In this document: piece by piece, positions 15,689 through 24,860 of the stretch
How the letters are laid out: every line of letters starts with the position of its first letter
How positions within the stretch are numbered: position 1 is the first letter of the stretch
From: Hallerella sp963656065
GTDB lineage: Bacteria > Fibrobacterota > Fibrobacteria > Fibrobacterales > Fibrobacteraceae
Direction: 5' to 3'
NCBI GenBank assembly: GCA_963656065.1
Contig: CAVKGV010000008.1
Coordinates: 62,001-126,000, forward strand
DNA: 64,000 nucleotides
Notes under the pieces: model-generated
Seen by the model: the letters and a program-made list of their open reading frames with translations, nothing else
Database searches by the model: none
Told to the model about the DNA's origin: nothing
Made by a program: the position numbers and the translations under genes

Positions 15689-16708
15689 ATGAACTTCGGA
15701 AAAATGACGCTTTTGGAACTTTTTCTCTGCACGGCCCTTTTTGCCGAAAATCCGGTCGATGATTTCGGTTTCCGGAAAATTTACCCTTCAAAGGAAGGGT
15801 CCGTTTCATGGAATTCGGCGCACTGGGCGAACGGCAACGCGCGGAGCGTGGAATGGGACGGCGATCCGGATGATCCGCTCGGCTGGACGGAAAGCCACAG
15901 CGACGGGGAAGGTTCGTTTGACATCGACGGAAAAGGCGTGATGCAGATGAACTGGAACGACGGTCCGAGGTTTCACGTGAACAGCCTGAACGGTTCTAGA
16001 ACGCAGTTCTTTTTGAATACGGAACTGACCGCTTACTTTATGCGGGACGCTTCCGGCGGGGCGGATTACGGCGGGATGGTCGTCGGGATGCGCTCGGGAC
16101 CCTTGGGACACGGCTCGGGAGGCGGAGACAATTGTGACGCGACCACGTATTATGCGCGTTTTCGAAATGACGGAAAATGGGATTTCGAAAAGGAATGGAA
16201 ACATCCGGATAGCTATTACCGGACGACTTCGGGTGTCGGCAACCAGGATCCGCTCTGGGGCGGGAACACGCTTCCGGTGGGAAAGTGGATCGGGATGAAG
16301 TATATCGTCTATAACAAGGATGCGGAAACGGTCCGGTTGGAGCTTTATATCGATTCAACGTCGAGTGCGACGCCTCCGGGCAAGTGGGAGCCTGTCGGGG
16401 CAATCGAGGATGCGGGGCTGGATTTCCGCGGGGCCTCGGGCGAGACGATTTCGGGGTGCGCCTATTCGGATGCGCTCGCTCCGATTCTCGAAGGCGGCGG
16501 AACGATCCTCTTCCGTTCGGACCGGGACCATCCGTTTTACAAGTTCGTCACGGTTCGGGAAATCGACATTTCCGGGGCGCCTTTTGAAGAGACGGAAGCG
16601 ATCAGGAAAATGCCAGTCCGCGTTTTGAAAAAAGGTCCGGTTTCGAAGTTCGACTTGCTTGGACGCCCTGCGGAAGAAGGCGCACCCTTGCGGATTTTGG
16701 GCAGGTAG
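15689..16708 (+). CDS. Secreted protein with a lectin/lyase-like beta-sandwich, unknown substrate
   Basis: This 339-residue protein has a short N-terminal signal peptide (MNFGKMTLLELFLCTALFA, predicted cut before ENP) and GGAAGG upstream. The body is rich in Trp, Gly and Asp, with segments such as DPDDPLGWT, DGKGVMQM, GGMVVGMRSGPLG, YYARFRNDGKWDFEKE and VGKWIGMKYIVYN. These look like a concanavalin-type carbohydrate-binding or polysaccharide-lyase-like jelly roll. Similar proteins are common among secreted cell-wall-degradation proteins, so glycan binding is a reasonable inference, but no catalytic residues can be assigned. The C-terminus (KFDLLGRPAEEG...) is basic and reminiscent of the C-terminal tails of Fibrobacter secreted enzymes. 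The stop codon directly abuts the stop of the convergent pilin-like gene. Confidence 0.6.
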   Translation: MNFGKMTLLELFLCTALFAENPVDDFGFRKIYPSKEGSVSWNSAHWANGNARSVEWDGDPDDPLGWTESHSDGEGSFDIDGKGVMQMNWNDGPRFHVNSLNGSRTQFFLNTELTAYFMRDASGGADYGGMVVGMRSGPLGHGSGGGDNCDATTYYARFRNDGKWDFEKEWKHPDSYYRTTSGVGNQDPLWGGNTLPVGKWIGMKYIVYNKDAETVRLELYIDSTSSATPPGKWEPVGAIEDAGLDFRGASGETISGCAYSDALAPILEGGGTILFRSDRDHPFYKFVTVREIDISGAPFEETEAIRKMPVRVLKKGPVSKFDLLGRPAEEGAPLRILGR

Positions 16709-17302
16709 TTATTTGACCCCGTTTGGCAAATAGGCCGCAATGGGATTTAAAGCGGTATTCGAAAGGCTGTTGGAAATGAATTGCTCGTAAGCGCCGCTGG
16801 TCGAAGCCGTCCTGCATTTTGACTCGTCCTGTGCGGAAAAGATGCCCGTGCTGCCGTTGCTGAACAGAACCGCTCCGTAACAGGTCCAGCCTCCGTCGGC
16901 GAGATTTGCCCGCACTTCTACATCGGTAAATCCCGCTTCTTCGAAGAGCTTGCGAATGCGCTGGTAAGCGTCTCCGTTGTCGGAAGTCCAGTCCCCGCCG
17001 TTGACTAGAACCTGGCCGCTGCCCATGTAGTAATTTATTCCGTCGTTCGAAACGACGACTGCGATGGACATTTGATTCGGGTTCAGATTGTTCACTTCGT
17101 CCCTGTCGGTCGGGAAAATGACCGTCTCGGTTTCGAAAGCCCGCTTCAGGATGTTGGAAAGTTCCACGGCGTTCGTGGCGTCTATCTTGCGGTTGGTGCG
17201 CTCTAGAACGTTCAACAACTTTGGTACGGCGACCGTGGCTAGGATGCCGATGATTACGACGACAACCAGGACTTCGACAAATGTAAAACCCATCTTCTTC
17301 AT
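16709..17302 (-). CDS. Type IV pilin-like (type II secretion/pseudopilin) protein
   Basis: This 197-residue prepilin-like protein has the class III signal MKKMG|FTFVEVLVVVVIIGILATVAVPKLL. Cleavage after the glycine leaves an N-terminal Phe with Glu at +5, as required for prepilin peptidase and filament assembly. The rest is a globular domain with a Cys pair (WTCYGAV and ESKCRT) that could form the D-region disulfide. The start at 17302 is set by the signal and by GGAG 5-6 nt upstream; the frame opens earlier, at 17386. No other pilus or secretion genes are nearby, so whether it is a major pilin, a minor pilin or a pseudopilin is open. Related pilin-like proteins in Fibrobacter have been linked to cellulose adhesion. 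Confidence 0.82.
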   Translation of the reverse strand: MKKMGFTFVEVLVVVVIIGILATVAVPKLLNVLERTNRKIDATNAVELSNILKRAFETETVIFPTDRDEVNNLNPNQMSIAVVVSNDGINYYMGSGQVLVNGGDWTSDNGDAYQRIRKLFEEAGFTDVEVRANLADGGWTCYGAVLFSNGSTGIFSAQDESKCRTASTSGAYEQFISNSLSNTALNPIAAYLPNGVK

Positions 17303-17412
17303 AGAAACTCCGATAAAGAAATTCCGTGTAAAGGTTCGCAAAAATAACAATAAAAAAGAGTCTTGCAAGTGACGGAGAAAAATCATCGCTTTGAATTTTG
17401 TCCGGTAAAATC

Positions 17413-17441
17413 TTGCAAAGTGTACAAGTGTTCACTATATT
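17413..17441 (+). promoter_or_regulatory. uvrA promoter with an imperfect palindrome in the spacer
   Basis: TTGCAA (17413-17418) and TATATT (17436-17441) are separated by exactly 17 nt. The spacer end contains GTGTAC-AAGT-GTTCAC (17420-17435), a palindrome with one mismatch, which is a typical repressor operator position. The -10 box ends 6 nt before the ATG, so the transcript would be leaderless. The palindrome resembles the GAAC-N4-GTTC type of LexA box, not the TGCNC-N4-GTGCA box I recall as reported for F. succinogenes LexA. Confidence 0.5.
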
Positions 17442-17447
17442 TGAAGC

Positions 17448-20400
17448 ATGACTCGTTCCATTGTCGTTCGCGATGCGTGCGAACATAACCTGAAGCATGT
17501 AAACCTCACCATTCCGCGCGATTCCATTGTCGTTGTGACCGGCGTTTCCGGGTCGGGAAAATCGAGTCTCGCTTTCGATACGATTTTTGAAGAAGGGCAG
17601 CGACGCTACGTGGATTCGCTTTCGGCGTATGCGCGGCAGTTTATCGGGGTGATGAAGCGGCCCGATGTGCAGTCGGTGACGGGGATTTCCCCGACGATTT
17701 CGATTGACCAGAAAACGGTGAACCGGAATCCGCGTTCGACCGTGGGAACGACCGTCGAAATTCTCGACTTTTTGCGGTTGCTTTTTGCGCGGCTCGGAAC
17801 GCCACACTGTCCGAAGTGCGGCAAGGAAATCCGGGCGGCGACCGAGGACCAGATAGTGGATAACCTGTATGCGGAAAGCGCCGGTCGGGAAATTGTGATT
17901 CTCGCTCCGATTGTGCAGGAACGCAAGGGGGAATACCGCAGGGAATTCCAGGAGCTCCAGGAGAAAGGCTTTGGCCGTGTTCGCGTCGATGGGAAAATTT
18001 TCCGTACAAACGAAGTTCCCCCGCTTGTCCGCTACGAGAAGCATTCGATTGAAGTGGTGATCGATCGCGTTTCGGTAGAGGACAGGAATCTTTCCCGGAT
18101 TCGCGAAGATTTGGAAAGCGCGCTCCGCCTCTCCGACGGGAAGCTTGTCGCCTTTTTGCTTGACGATGGCGGGTATCGCTTGCAGGGGACAGAGCTTGCC
18201 TGCCCGGATTGCGGAATTTCCATCCCGGAGCTCGAACCGAGACTTTTTTCCTTTAACGATCCATACGGGCAGTGTCCGCATTGCAAGGGGCTTGGGCGTG
18301 ACTACGTTTTTGACGAAAACTTGATTGTGCCGGATGAGTCGCTTTCGATTCGGGAAGGCGCACTCAAATGCCAAAAGGCGGACGGGAAAATCATCTTTAC
18401 GGATTTCGGCTGGCCGGAACTTTCTAAGGTGGCGCAGGCCGAAAAGTTTTCCTTGGACACTCCCTGGAAAAAACTTCCGGAAAGCGCGAGGAAGGCTGTC
18501 TTGCAGGGGAGCGATAAGGCGGGAACTTTGGGAATTATCCCGCTGATGCAGGCTCTGTGGGACAGGTGGCATATCGTCCATTTCCAAAAGTTCATGAACG
18601 ACAGCGAATGCCCGGTCTGTCGCGGTTCGCGGATTTCGCCGGTGGCGCTCGCTGTCACGTTTCGGGACTTGAATCTCGATCAGATGTGTCGGATGCCCGT
18701 GGAGCGGCTGGAAGAGTTTTTTCGCACGGTAAAGCTCTCGCCGCGGGAGGAGCATATCGGGCATGAGCTTTTCAAGGAAATCCGGAATCGCCTGAATTTT
18801 TTGGCGAGTGTCGGGTTAGGCTATCTGACGCTTGCGCGCGGAGCGAAAACGCTTTCGGGAGGCGAGGCGCAGCGGATCCGCTTGGCGAGCGCTGTCGGTG
18901 CGGGGCTTCAGGGCGTATTGTATGTTTTGGATGAGCCAAGTATCGGGCTCCACGCTCGGGATAACGAGATGCTGCTCGGAATTCTCGAACGGCTACGCTC
19001 GCAGGGAAACAGCCTGGTCGTGGTCGAACATGACGAGGAGACGATGCGCTATGCGGACTTTGTCGTCGATGTCGGGCCGGATGCGGGGGTGAATGGCGGG
19101 CGGGTTGTCGCGGCGGGAACGGTCGAGGACCTGGAAAAAAATCCCGATTCGCTGACGGGAAAATATCTTTCGGGAAAGCTGAAAATCGAAATTCCGAAAA
19201 CGCGGAAAGCGGTAACGGACAAGACGCATTTCCTGGAAATCTTCGGTGCGGCGGAAAACAACCTGAAACATGTCGATGTCAAAATTCCCCTCGACGGAAC
19301 GCTTACGGTGGTGACGGGGGTTTCCGGATCGGGAAAAAGCTCGCTCGTCAATACGATTCTTAAAAAAGAGCTTGCGCGGCGTTTTCACGGGGCAACGGAA
19401 GTTCCGGGAAAGTTCGACCGGATAGCCGGAACGGAATTTATCGACAAGGTAATCGAAATCGACCAGACTCCGATTGGGCGCACGCCGCGTTCGAATCCGG
19501 CGACATACACGGGAATCTTCGACGATATTCGTGACCTGTTCGCGCGGGTGCCCGAAAGCAAGGTCCGCGGATATACGAAAAGCCGCTTCAGCTTCAATGT
19601 GTCGGGAGGTCGCTGCGAAGCGTGTGGCGGCGCGGGCGTCAAAATCGTGCAGATGCAAATTCTGCCGGATGTCCAGGTCACGTGCGACGTGTGCGGCGGC
19701 AAACGTTTCAACGATTCGACGTTAGAAGTCCATTACCGGGGAAAAACGATTACGGATGTCCTCGACATGTCGATTGACTGTGCGCTGGATTTTTTTGCGG
19801 ATGTGCCGAAAATCGCGGAACCGTTGCGGCTTTTGCAGGAAGTGGGGCTCGGGTATCTGACGCTCGGCCAGCCTTCGACGACGCTCTCCGGCGGGGAAGC
19901 CCAGCGCGTCAAGATTGCGACGGAACTTCGACGGCCCGGGACGGGAAAGACGCTGTATCTTCTCGACGAACCGACGACCGGGCTGCATTTCGAGGACATT
20001 CGACGCTTGCTCGGATGCCTTTCCCGTTTGCGGCTCCTCGGAAACAGCATGGTGATCATCGAACACAACATGGATGTCATCAAGTGCGCGGACTGGATTG
20101 TCGATCTGGGACCGGATGCCGGTGAGCGGGGCGGAGAAGTCGTGGCGACGGGAAGTCCCGAAGAAGTCGCTCGAAATCCCAGATCCCTGACGGGAAAATT
20201 TCTCGCGAAAATTCTCTTCCCGGAACATGCGGAAAAATCCAAGATTGCCCGCCATCTTGAATGTTCGGAATGTCTGGATATCCAGGTCGTCGGAGCGAGA
20301 AAGCACAACCTGAAGAATTTTTCGGTAACGATTCCGCGGCACCGGCTGACGGTGATTTCGGGCGTTTCCGGGTCGGGAAAGTCGAGTCTCGCTTTCCATA

Positions 20401-22745
20401 CGCTTTTTGCGGAAGGGCAGCGCCGTTTCGTGGAAACTCTGAGCACATATGCGCGGCGTTTTCTAGGACGTCTCGATCGGGGATCGGTAGATTTCATCCG
20501 GGGACTTTCGCCGGCGATTGCGATTGACCAGGGATGCGCATCCAAGAGTCCGCGGAGCACCGTGGCGACGCTCACCGAAATCTACGATTATTTCCGGATT
20601 CTCTGGGCGCGGGCCGGAACGGCGCACTGTCCGCATTGCGGTCGTCCGCTTGTTTCCGCTTCGGTTTCATCGATTGTCGAAAGCCTCTTGAAACATTCGT
20701 CGGGGAAGTTCGCCGAAGTGCTCGCTCCGATTTTTATCGCGGATTCGAACGGTGAGTGGATGATTTCCGATGCAGCAAGGCTTTCCGGCGTTTCGGATCG
20801 CTTGCGGGAGCTGGGCTACCGAAAGGTTCTAGTCAATGGAAAAATGTGTGAACTGCCGCTTGAAAATCTGCCGAAATCGGTGAAAGATGCCTATGCCGTG
20901 GCGGATACGGTTCCGGTTTCGAAACCTAACGCGGCGCGCCTGGCCGATTCCCTGGAGCGGGCTTTCCGTGACGGTTCGCATTCGGTTGCCCTTCGGGTGG
21001 ATGGAAAGCTTTATCCGTATTCGCTCTTTCCGAGCTGCGGACATTGCCGCTATTATCTCAAGCAGGCTTTTGACCCGAAGCAGTTCAGCTTCAATACGCA
21101 CTGGGGGGCATGCGAACGGTGCGCGGGACTGGGAGTCTTGCGTTCGGGGGAAACCTGTCCGGATTGCGGTGGGCTCCGTTTAAAACCCGAAATTCTCGCG
21201 GTGACGATTGACGGGAAAAATATTTCCGAGGCTTCATCGATGAGCATCCACGCTGCGTCGGAATGGTTTCAAGATCTGCAACTGGACCCGGCGAGAAAAA
21301 AAGTTGCCGCTCCGCTTCTCCGTGAAATTTTGGGCAGGCTCCGATTCCTCGAAGATGTCGGGCTGGGATATTTGAACCTAGACCGGGCGGGGGATTCGCT
21401 TTCGGGCGGAGAATCCCAGCGGATACGCCTTTCGAGCCAAATCGGCAGCGGACTGGAAGGCGTGATGTATGTGCTTGACGAACCGACGATCGGGCTTCAC
21501 CAGAGCGATACAAAAAAACTGCTCGATTCCCTGTATCGGTTGCGGGATTTGGGAAATACGCTGATCGTGGTGGAACATGACCTGGAGATGATTCGGGGCG
21601 CGGACCATCTGATTGACTTGGGACCGTTTGCCGGGGAATATGGCGGGGAAGTTGTCGCCGAAGGTTCGCCGAAAGTGCTTGCGAAAAAATCCGCCTTGAA
21701 AAAATTCCCGCAGAGCGAAACTGTCAAATACCTGACCGGGATCGTTCCCGTGTACAATCCGCCGATAGAACCTCTCCCTGCAAACGCTCGGTTCCTCGAA
21801 TTCCGAAACCTTTCCTCGCACAATCTGAAAAACGTTTCCGTCCGCTTTCCGGAAAACCGGATATCGACGGTTTGCGGCGTTTCGGGCTCGGGGAAAAGTT
21901 CGCTTGTCATGGATGAAATCCTGCCTTTGATGCAGGACGCCTTTGGGCGTGGCGAAAAGCGTCGAAAGGCGCGGCTTCGGGCGCTCTTTCCGGAAACGGT
22001 CAAGGAAGTTCTCGCTGTCGATCAGAGCCCCATTTCGGGAACGCCCCGTTCGACGCCGGCGAGCTTCACCGATGCGCTGAATCCGATTCGCGAGCTGTTT
22101 GCGAAGATGGAACTTTCGAAGATGAAAGGGTTTGGCCCGAACCGTTTCAGCTACAATTCAAGCCACGGGGGCGGACGTTGCGAAGCGTGCGAAGGTCGCG
22201 GCATGACATCCGTGGAAATGCATTTCCTGTCGGACGTGTGGGAAACTTGCGACGTCTGCAAGGGAAAGCGTTACAACCGGGAAACCCTCGCCGTGGAATT
22301 TAAAGGGAAAAATATCGCCGATGTCCTTTCGATGCGCATCGACGAGGCGAGCGAGTTCTTCAAGGACCAACCTAAGATAGTGAAAAGGCTTCAAAGCCTT
22401 ATCGATGTCGGGCTTGAATACTTGCGCCTCGGGCAGTCCGTGACAACGCTTTCGGGCGGAGAGTCCCAGCGGATGAAGCTTGCCGGGGAACTTTCGCGCG
22501 GAGCCGGACGGAAAGGCGTTCTCTATCTTCTCGACGAACCGACGACCGGGCTGCATCTTAGGGACGTGCAGGTTCTCTGGAACTTACTTCGGCGGCTTTC
22601 GTCGCAGGGAAACACGGTCATCTTGATTGAACATCATCCCGATGTCATCCGGCTTTCGGATTATATCGTGGAACTGGGGCCTTCGGGCGGGGACGCCGGC
22701 GGATTTGTCACCTATATGGGCGTTCCTTCGGGGAAAAGTGCGTAG
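17448..22745 (+). CDS. uvrA: Double-length UvrA, excinuclease ABC subunit A (four ABC ATPase halves)
   Basis: This 1765-residue protein is two complete UvrA modules in one chain, residues of about 1-935 and 938-1765. UvrA recognises helix-distorting DNA damage and loads UvrB in nucleotide excision repair. There are four Walker A motifs of the form GVSGSGKSS: near residue 32, in the second half of module 1, and in both halves of module 2. Each is followed by an LSGGE(A/S)QR signature and a DEP(S/T)(I/T)GLH Walker B. Each module has Zn-finger cysteine clusters (CPDCG...CPHCKGLG and CEACGGAG...CDVCGGKR in module 1; CEACEGRG...CDVCKGKR in module 2). A covalently linked UvrA dimer equivalent is the obvious reading; Chlamydia has a UvrA of similar length. 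The start fits the UvrA N-terminus, and there is no Shine-Dalgarno sequence. Confidence 0.95.
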   Translation: MTRSIVVRDACEHNLKHVNLTIPRDSIVVVTGVSGSGKSSLAFDTIFEEGQRRYVDSLSAYARQFIGVMKRPDVQSVTGISPTISIDQKTVNRNPRSTVGTTVEILDFLRLLFARLGTPHCPKCGKEIRAATEDQIVDNLYAESAGREIVILAPIVQERKGEYRREFQELQEKGFGRVRVDGKIFRTNEVPPLVRYEKHSIEVVIDRVSVEDRNLSRIREDLESALRLSDGKLVAFLLDDGGYRLQGTELACPDCGISIPELEPRLFSFNDPYGQCPHCKGLGRDYVFDENLIVPDESLSIREGALKCQKADGKIIFTDFGWPELSKVAQAEKFSLDTPWKKLPESARKAVLQGSDKAGTLGIIPLMQALWDRWHIVHFQKFMNDSECPVCRGSRISPVALAVTFRDLNLDQMCRMPVERLEEFFRTVKLSPREEHIGHELFKEIRNRLNFLASVGLGYLTLARGAKTLSGGEAQRIRLASAVGAGLQGVLYVLDEPSIGLHARDNEMLLGILERLRSQGNSLVVVEHDEETMRYADFVVDVGPDAGVNGGRVVAAGTVEDLEKNPDSLTGKYLSGKLKIEIPKTRKAVTDKTHFLEIFGAAENNLKHVDVKIPLDGTLTVVTGVSGSGKSSLVNTILKKELARRFHGATEVPGKFDRIAGTEFIDKVIEIDQTPIGRTPRSNPATYTGIFDDIRDLFARVPESKVRGYTKSRFSFNVSGGRCEACGGAGVKIVQMQILPDVQVTCDVCGGKRFNDSTLEVHYRGKTITDVLDMSIDCALDFFADVPKIAEPLRLLQEVGLGYLTLGQPSTTLSGGEAQRVKIATELRRPGTGKTLYLLDEPTTGLHFEDIRRLLGCLSRLRLLGNSMVIIEHNMDVIKCADWIVDLGPDAGERGGEVVATGSPEEVARNPRSLTGKFLAKILFPEHAEKSKIARHLECSECLDIQVVGARKHNLKNFSVTIPRHRLTVISGVSGSGKSSLAFHTLFAEGQRRFVETLSTYARRFLGRLDRGSVDFIRGLSPAIAIDQGCASKSPRSTVATLTEIYDYFRILWARAGTAHCPHCGRPLVSASVSSIVESLLKHSSGKFAEVLAPIFIADSNGEWMISDAARLSGVSDRLRELGYRKVLVNGKMCELPLENLPKSVKDAYAVADTVPVSKPNAARLADSLERAFRDGSHSVALRVDGKLYPYSLFPSCGHCRYYLKQAFDPKQFSFNTHWGACERCAGLGVLRSGETCPDCGGLRLKPEILAVTIDGKNISEASSMSIHAASEWFQDLQLDPARKKVAAPLLREILGRLRFLEDVGLGYLNLDRAGDSLSGGESQRIRLSSQIGSGLEGVMYVLDEPTIGLHQSDTKKLLDSLYRLRDLGNTLIVVEHDLEMIRGADHLIDLGPFAGEYGGEVVAEGSPKVLAKKSALKKFPQSETVKYLTGIVPVYNPPIEPLPANARFLEFRNLSSHNLKNVSVRFPENRISTVCGVSGSGKSSLVMDEILPLMQDAFGRGEKRRKARLRALFPETVKEVLAVDQSPISGTPRSTPASFTDALNPIRELFAKMELSKMKGFGPNRFSYNSSHGGGRCEACEGRGMTSVEMHFLSDVWETCDVCKGKRYNRETLAVEFKGKNIADVLSMRIDEASEFFKDQPKIVKRLQSLIDVGLEYLRLGQSVTTLSGGESQRMKLAGELSRGAGRKGVLYLLDEPTTGLHLRDVQVLWNLLRRLSSQGNTVILIEHHPDVIRLSDYIVELGPSGGDAGGFVTYMGVPSGKSA

Positions 22746-22802
22746 TCCGTTTTCGGTTTGTCCGATTTTTTAATAGATTGCGTACATCCTGTCGGAGAAT
22801 GT

Positions 22803-24851
22803 ATGGTAAAAATTTGGGTTCTGTTCCTTTTTGCGCTTGCGTCTGCATTTGCCGGCGAGGTTGGGGATTATCGCTTTACGGTTCCCGAAGAACAGTTCGA
22901 TGAAAACGCCAAGATTTTAAATGCGGAAAATGTCTGCGTCGATGGAGGCGATTCCGCCTATCTGCATTCGGAAAAGGTGCGCTATCCGCTCGAACCGGGA
23001 AAGCTTTACCTGCGGAGCAAGATCAAGGGAAATCGCTATGGCTGGTATTCGGGAAGCGCTATGCCCGAATGCTTCAAGACGTTGCACGCTTTTAGCCTGC
23101 GGGAAAATCGTCTTTCGGTTCTTGAAGCGAGCCACATGCGCTTTTTTGCCGAGAGGTTCCGGAAGCCTTTCCAGGACGAGGCCGAAATCTACTTTGACAA
23201 AAGGTTCCTCTATTCTTCCCGCGTCGAAAATCTCTATTTCCTGAAAAACGGCAAGTGGCAAAAGTTAAAGCCGGCGGCTCTTCCGGGGGTTGTCGTCATC
23301 GGCGATGTTCCGGATTCGACGGTTGTCGTCGTCGGGCAAAATTCCTTCCGCGCTCCGGTCACGTTTTCTCCGGTTGATACGGGGCTTTTCTATGCGACGT
23401 TCCTAATGCCGCACATGTATCCGGCGACGTCCGGGACGCGGATCTCGAGCGGCAAGACTTCCTTTCTGAAACCGATTCGCCTTCCCGAAGACACGACCGT
23501 CTATCAAATCGAAACTTCGGTCACCAAGGAGCGGATCGCTTCGACGCAAAGCCTTCTTGAAACGGAAACGCTCTACGATGCCTTTATCGAGGATTTGAAC
23601 AGAGCGGAAATCTCCCGCGGAACGGCAGGTTTCGACTCGACGTATCCGCGACCCAAGAATCCGCCGCGCGGTATGTCGAAAACCGATCCGCAATATGAAT
23701 CGTATCTCGCCGCGTTTGACATTGCCCGTTCCCGAGCCCGCTCGCAGTGGCTTTCCAAAAGGCTTTCGATGATCCTGGATTTGAATGCGGCGCTTCGCGC
23801 CCGCTTGGACGAGCAGGAAAAGGACACAATCGCGCTTTTGAGCGTTCCGCTTTCTTTTGTAAAAAAGGATTCAACCTATGAAATCGCCTTTCGGGATTCC
23901 GCCGAACGGATCGATGTGAAATGGATCGGGAATTTTTCCGGTAAAATTTTTCCGAACGACTCCGCGGACAGATTTTTGCTCGTATTCGAAAACAAGCCGG
24001 TCTGGAAATATGACGGGTTCCGCGTAAAGAGCCGCCACCAATACCGCTTCCAGAAGCTTCTCGTCCAACGGGGCGATTCGACTTTTGCCGGTGAAGGGGA
24101 GTTCGTTTTGCCGGGATATATTCTGGCGGAGGATGAAGTCCAGGAATGGCTGATGCCCGCACCGGTTGTTGCGGATTCCTCGGACAAACCCGTAGTGAAT
24201 GCTGAACCGAAGGATTCTCTACCCGAAGACGTGAGCCGCGCCTGGGCAAAAATCAATTCGGGCTCGTTCCGGTATAAAGGTCGGACCGTGCGCCTTTCGG
24301 CTTTCGCTATCCGCAAGACCGAAGTGACCGTTCGCGAATATATCGAAGTCATGCAGGATTCGACACGCTTTGAATTTTCCGACAGCTTGATGCCTGCGCA
24401 CAATGTCAGCTGGGAACAGGCGAACAGGTTCTGCGAAAAAATCGGAGGGAGACTTCCGACAGAAGCGGAATGGGAATTTGCGGCGCGTTCCGGTGGAAAC
24501 GGAAGCTTTGTCTGGGAAGAACAAAAGAATGCCCGTCCGTTTGAATTTGCAATTTTCCGTGCGGAATCTCCGGCGCGGGTCGCATCGGCGAAACCGAACG
24601 CTTTTGGAATTTTTGACGTGGCGGGCAATGTCGCCGAGTGGACGCTTGACACGTATTCGCCGCTTTCGTTCTACGTGGAAAGCGAAAATCCGAGCGGTTC
24701 GTTTCTCGGCTACGAGCGTGTCTTCAAGGGTGGCTCGTGGAAAAGCGCATCCGAAAAGGATCTGGACTTGACGGCGCGCAAGGTGGAAGATCCGCGATAC
24801 TGGTCAAATTTCATCGGCTTCCGCTGCGTGCTTCCGCAGAACCGGTTTTAA
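22803..24851 (+). CDS. Secreted protein with a PEGA-like segment and a C-terminal FGE-sulfatase (SUMF1-type) domain
   Basis: This 682-residue protein has a signal peptide (MVKIWVLFLFALASAFAG). GGAG upstream of the ATG at 22803 decides the start. Residues of about 160-230 resemble a PEGA-type beta domain (GDVPDSTVVVVGQNSFRAPVTFSPVDTGLFYATF). A helical, charged middle region follows. From about residue 475 the protein is FGE-sulfatase-like: IRKTEVTVREYIEVM, NVSWEQANRFCEKIGGRLPTEAEWEFAAR, FGIFDVAGNVAEWT, RVFKGGSW and the terminal FIGFRCV. The cysteine pair needed for formylglycine formation is not evident, so this is probably a binding or structural member. It is cotranscribed with the next membrane protein, whose ribosome binding site overlaps its stop codon region. 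Function is unknown. Confidence 0.75.
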   Translation: MVKIWVLFLFALASAFAGEVGDYRFTVPEEQFDENAKILNAENVCVDGGDSAYLHSEKVRYPLEPGKLYLRSKIKGNRYGWYSGSAMPECFKTLHAFSLRENRLSVLEASHMRFFAERFRKPFQDEAEIYFDKRFLYSSRVENLYFLKNGKWQKLKPAALPGVVVIGDVPDSTVVVVGQNSFRAPVTFSPVDTGLFYATFLMPHMYPATSGTRISSGKTSFLKPIRLPEDTTVYQIETSVTKERIASTQSLLETETLYDAFIEDLNRAEISRGTAGFDSTYPRPKNPPRGMSKTDPQYESYLAAFDIARSRARSQWLSKRLSMILDLNAALRARLDEQEKDTIALLSVPLSFVKKDSTYEIAFRDSAERIDVKWIGNFSGKIFPNDSADRFLLVFENKPVWKYDGFRVKSRHQYRFQKLLVQRGDSTFAGEGEFVLPGYILAEDEVQEWLMPAPVVADSSDKPVVNAEPKDSLPEDVSRAWAKINSGSFRYKGRTVRLSAFAIRKTEVTVREYIEVMQDSTRFEFSDSLMPAHNVSWEQANRFCEKIGGRLPTEAEWEFAARSGGNGSFVWEEQKNARPFEFAIFRAESPARVASAKPNAFGIFDVAGNVAEWTLDTYSPLSFYVESENPSGSFLGYERVFKGGSWKSASEKDLDLTARKVEDPRYWSNFIGFRCVLPQNRF

Positions 24852-24860
24852 GAGGTGTCT

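Noticed and set aside
17420..17435. A confirmed LexA box
   Set aside because: The palindrome does not match the TGCNC-N4-GTGCA box I recall for Fibrobacter, so it is reported only as an operator-like element.
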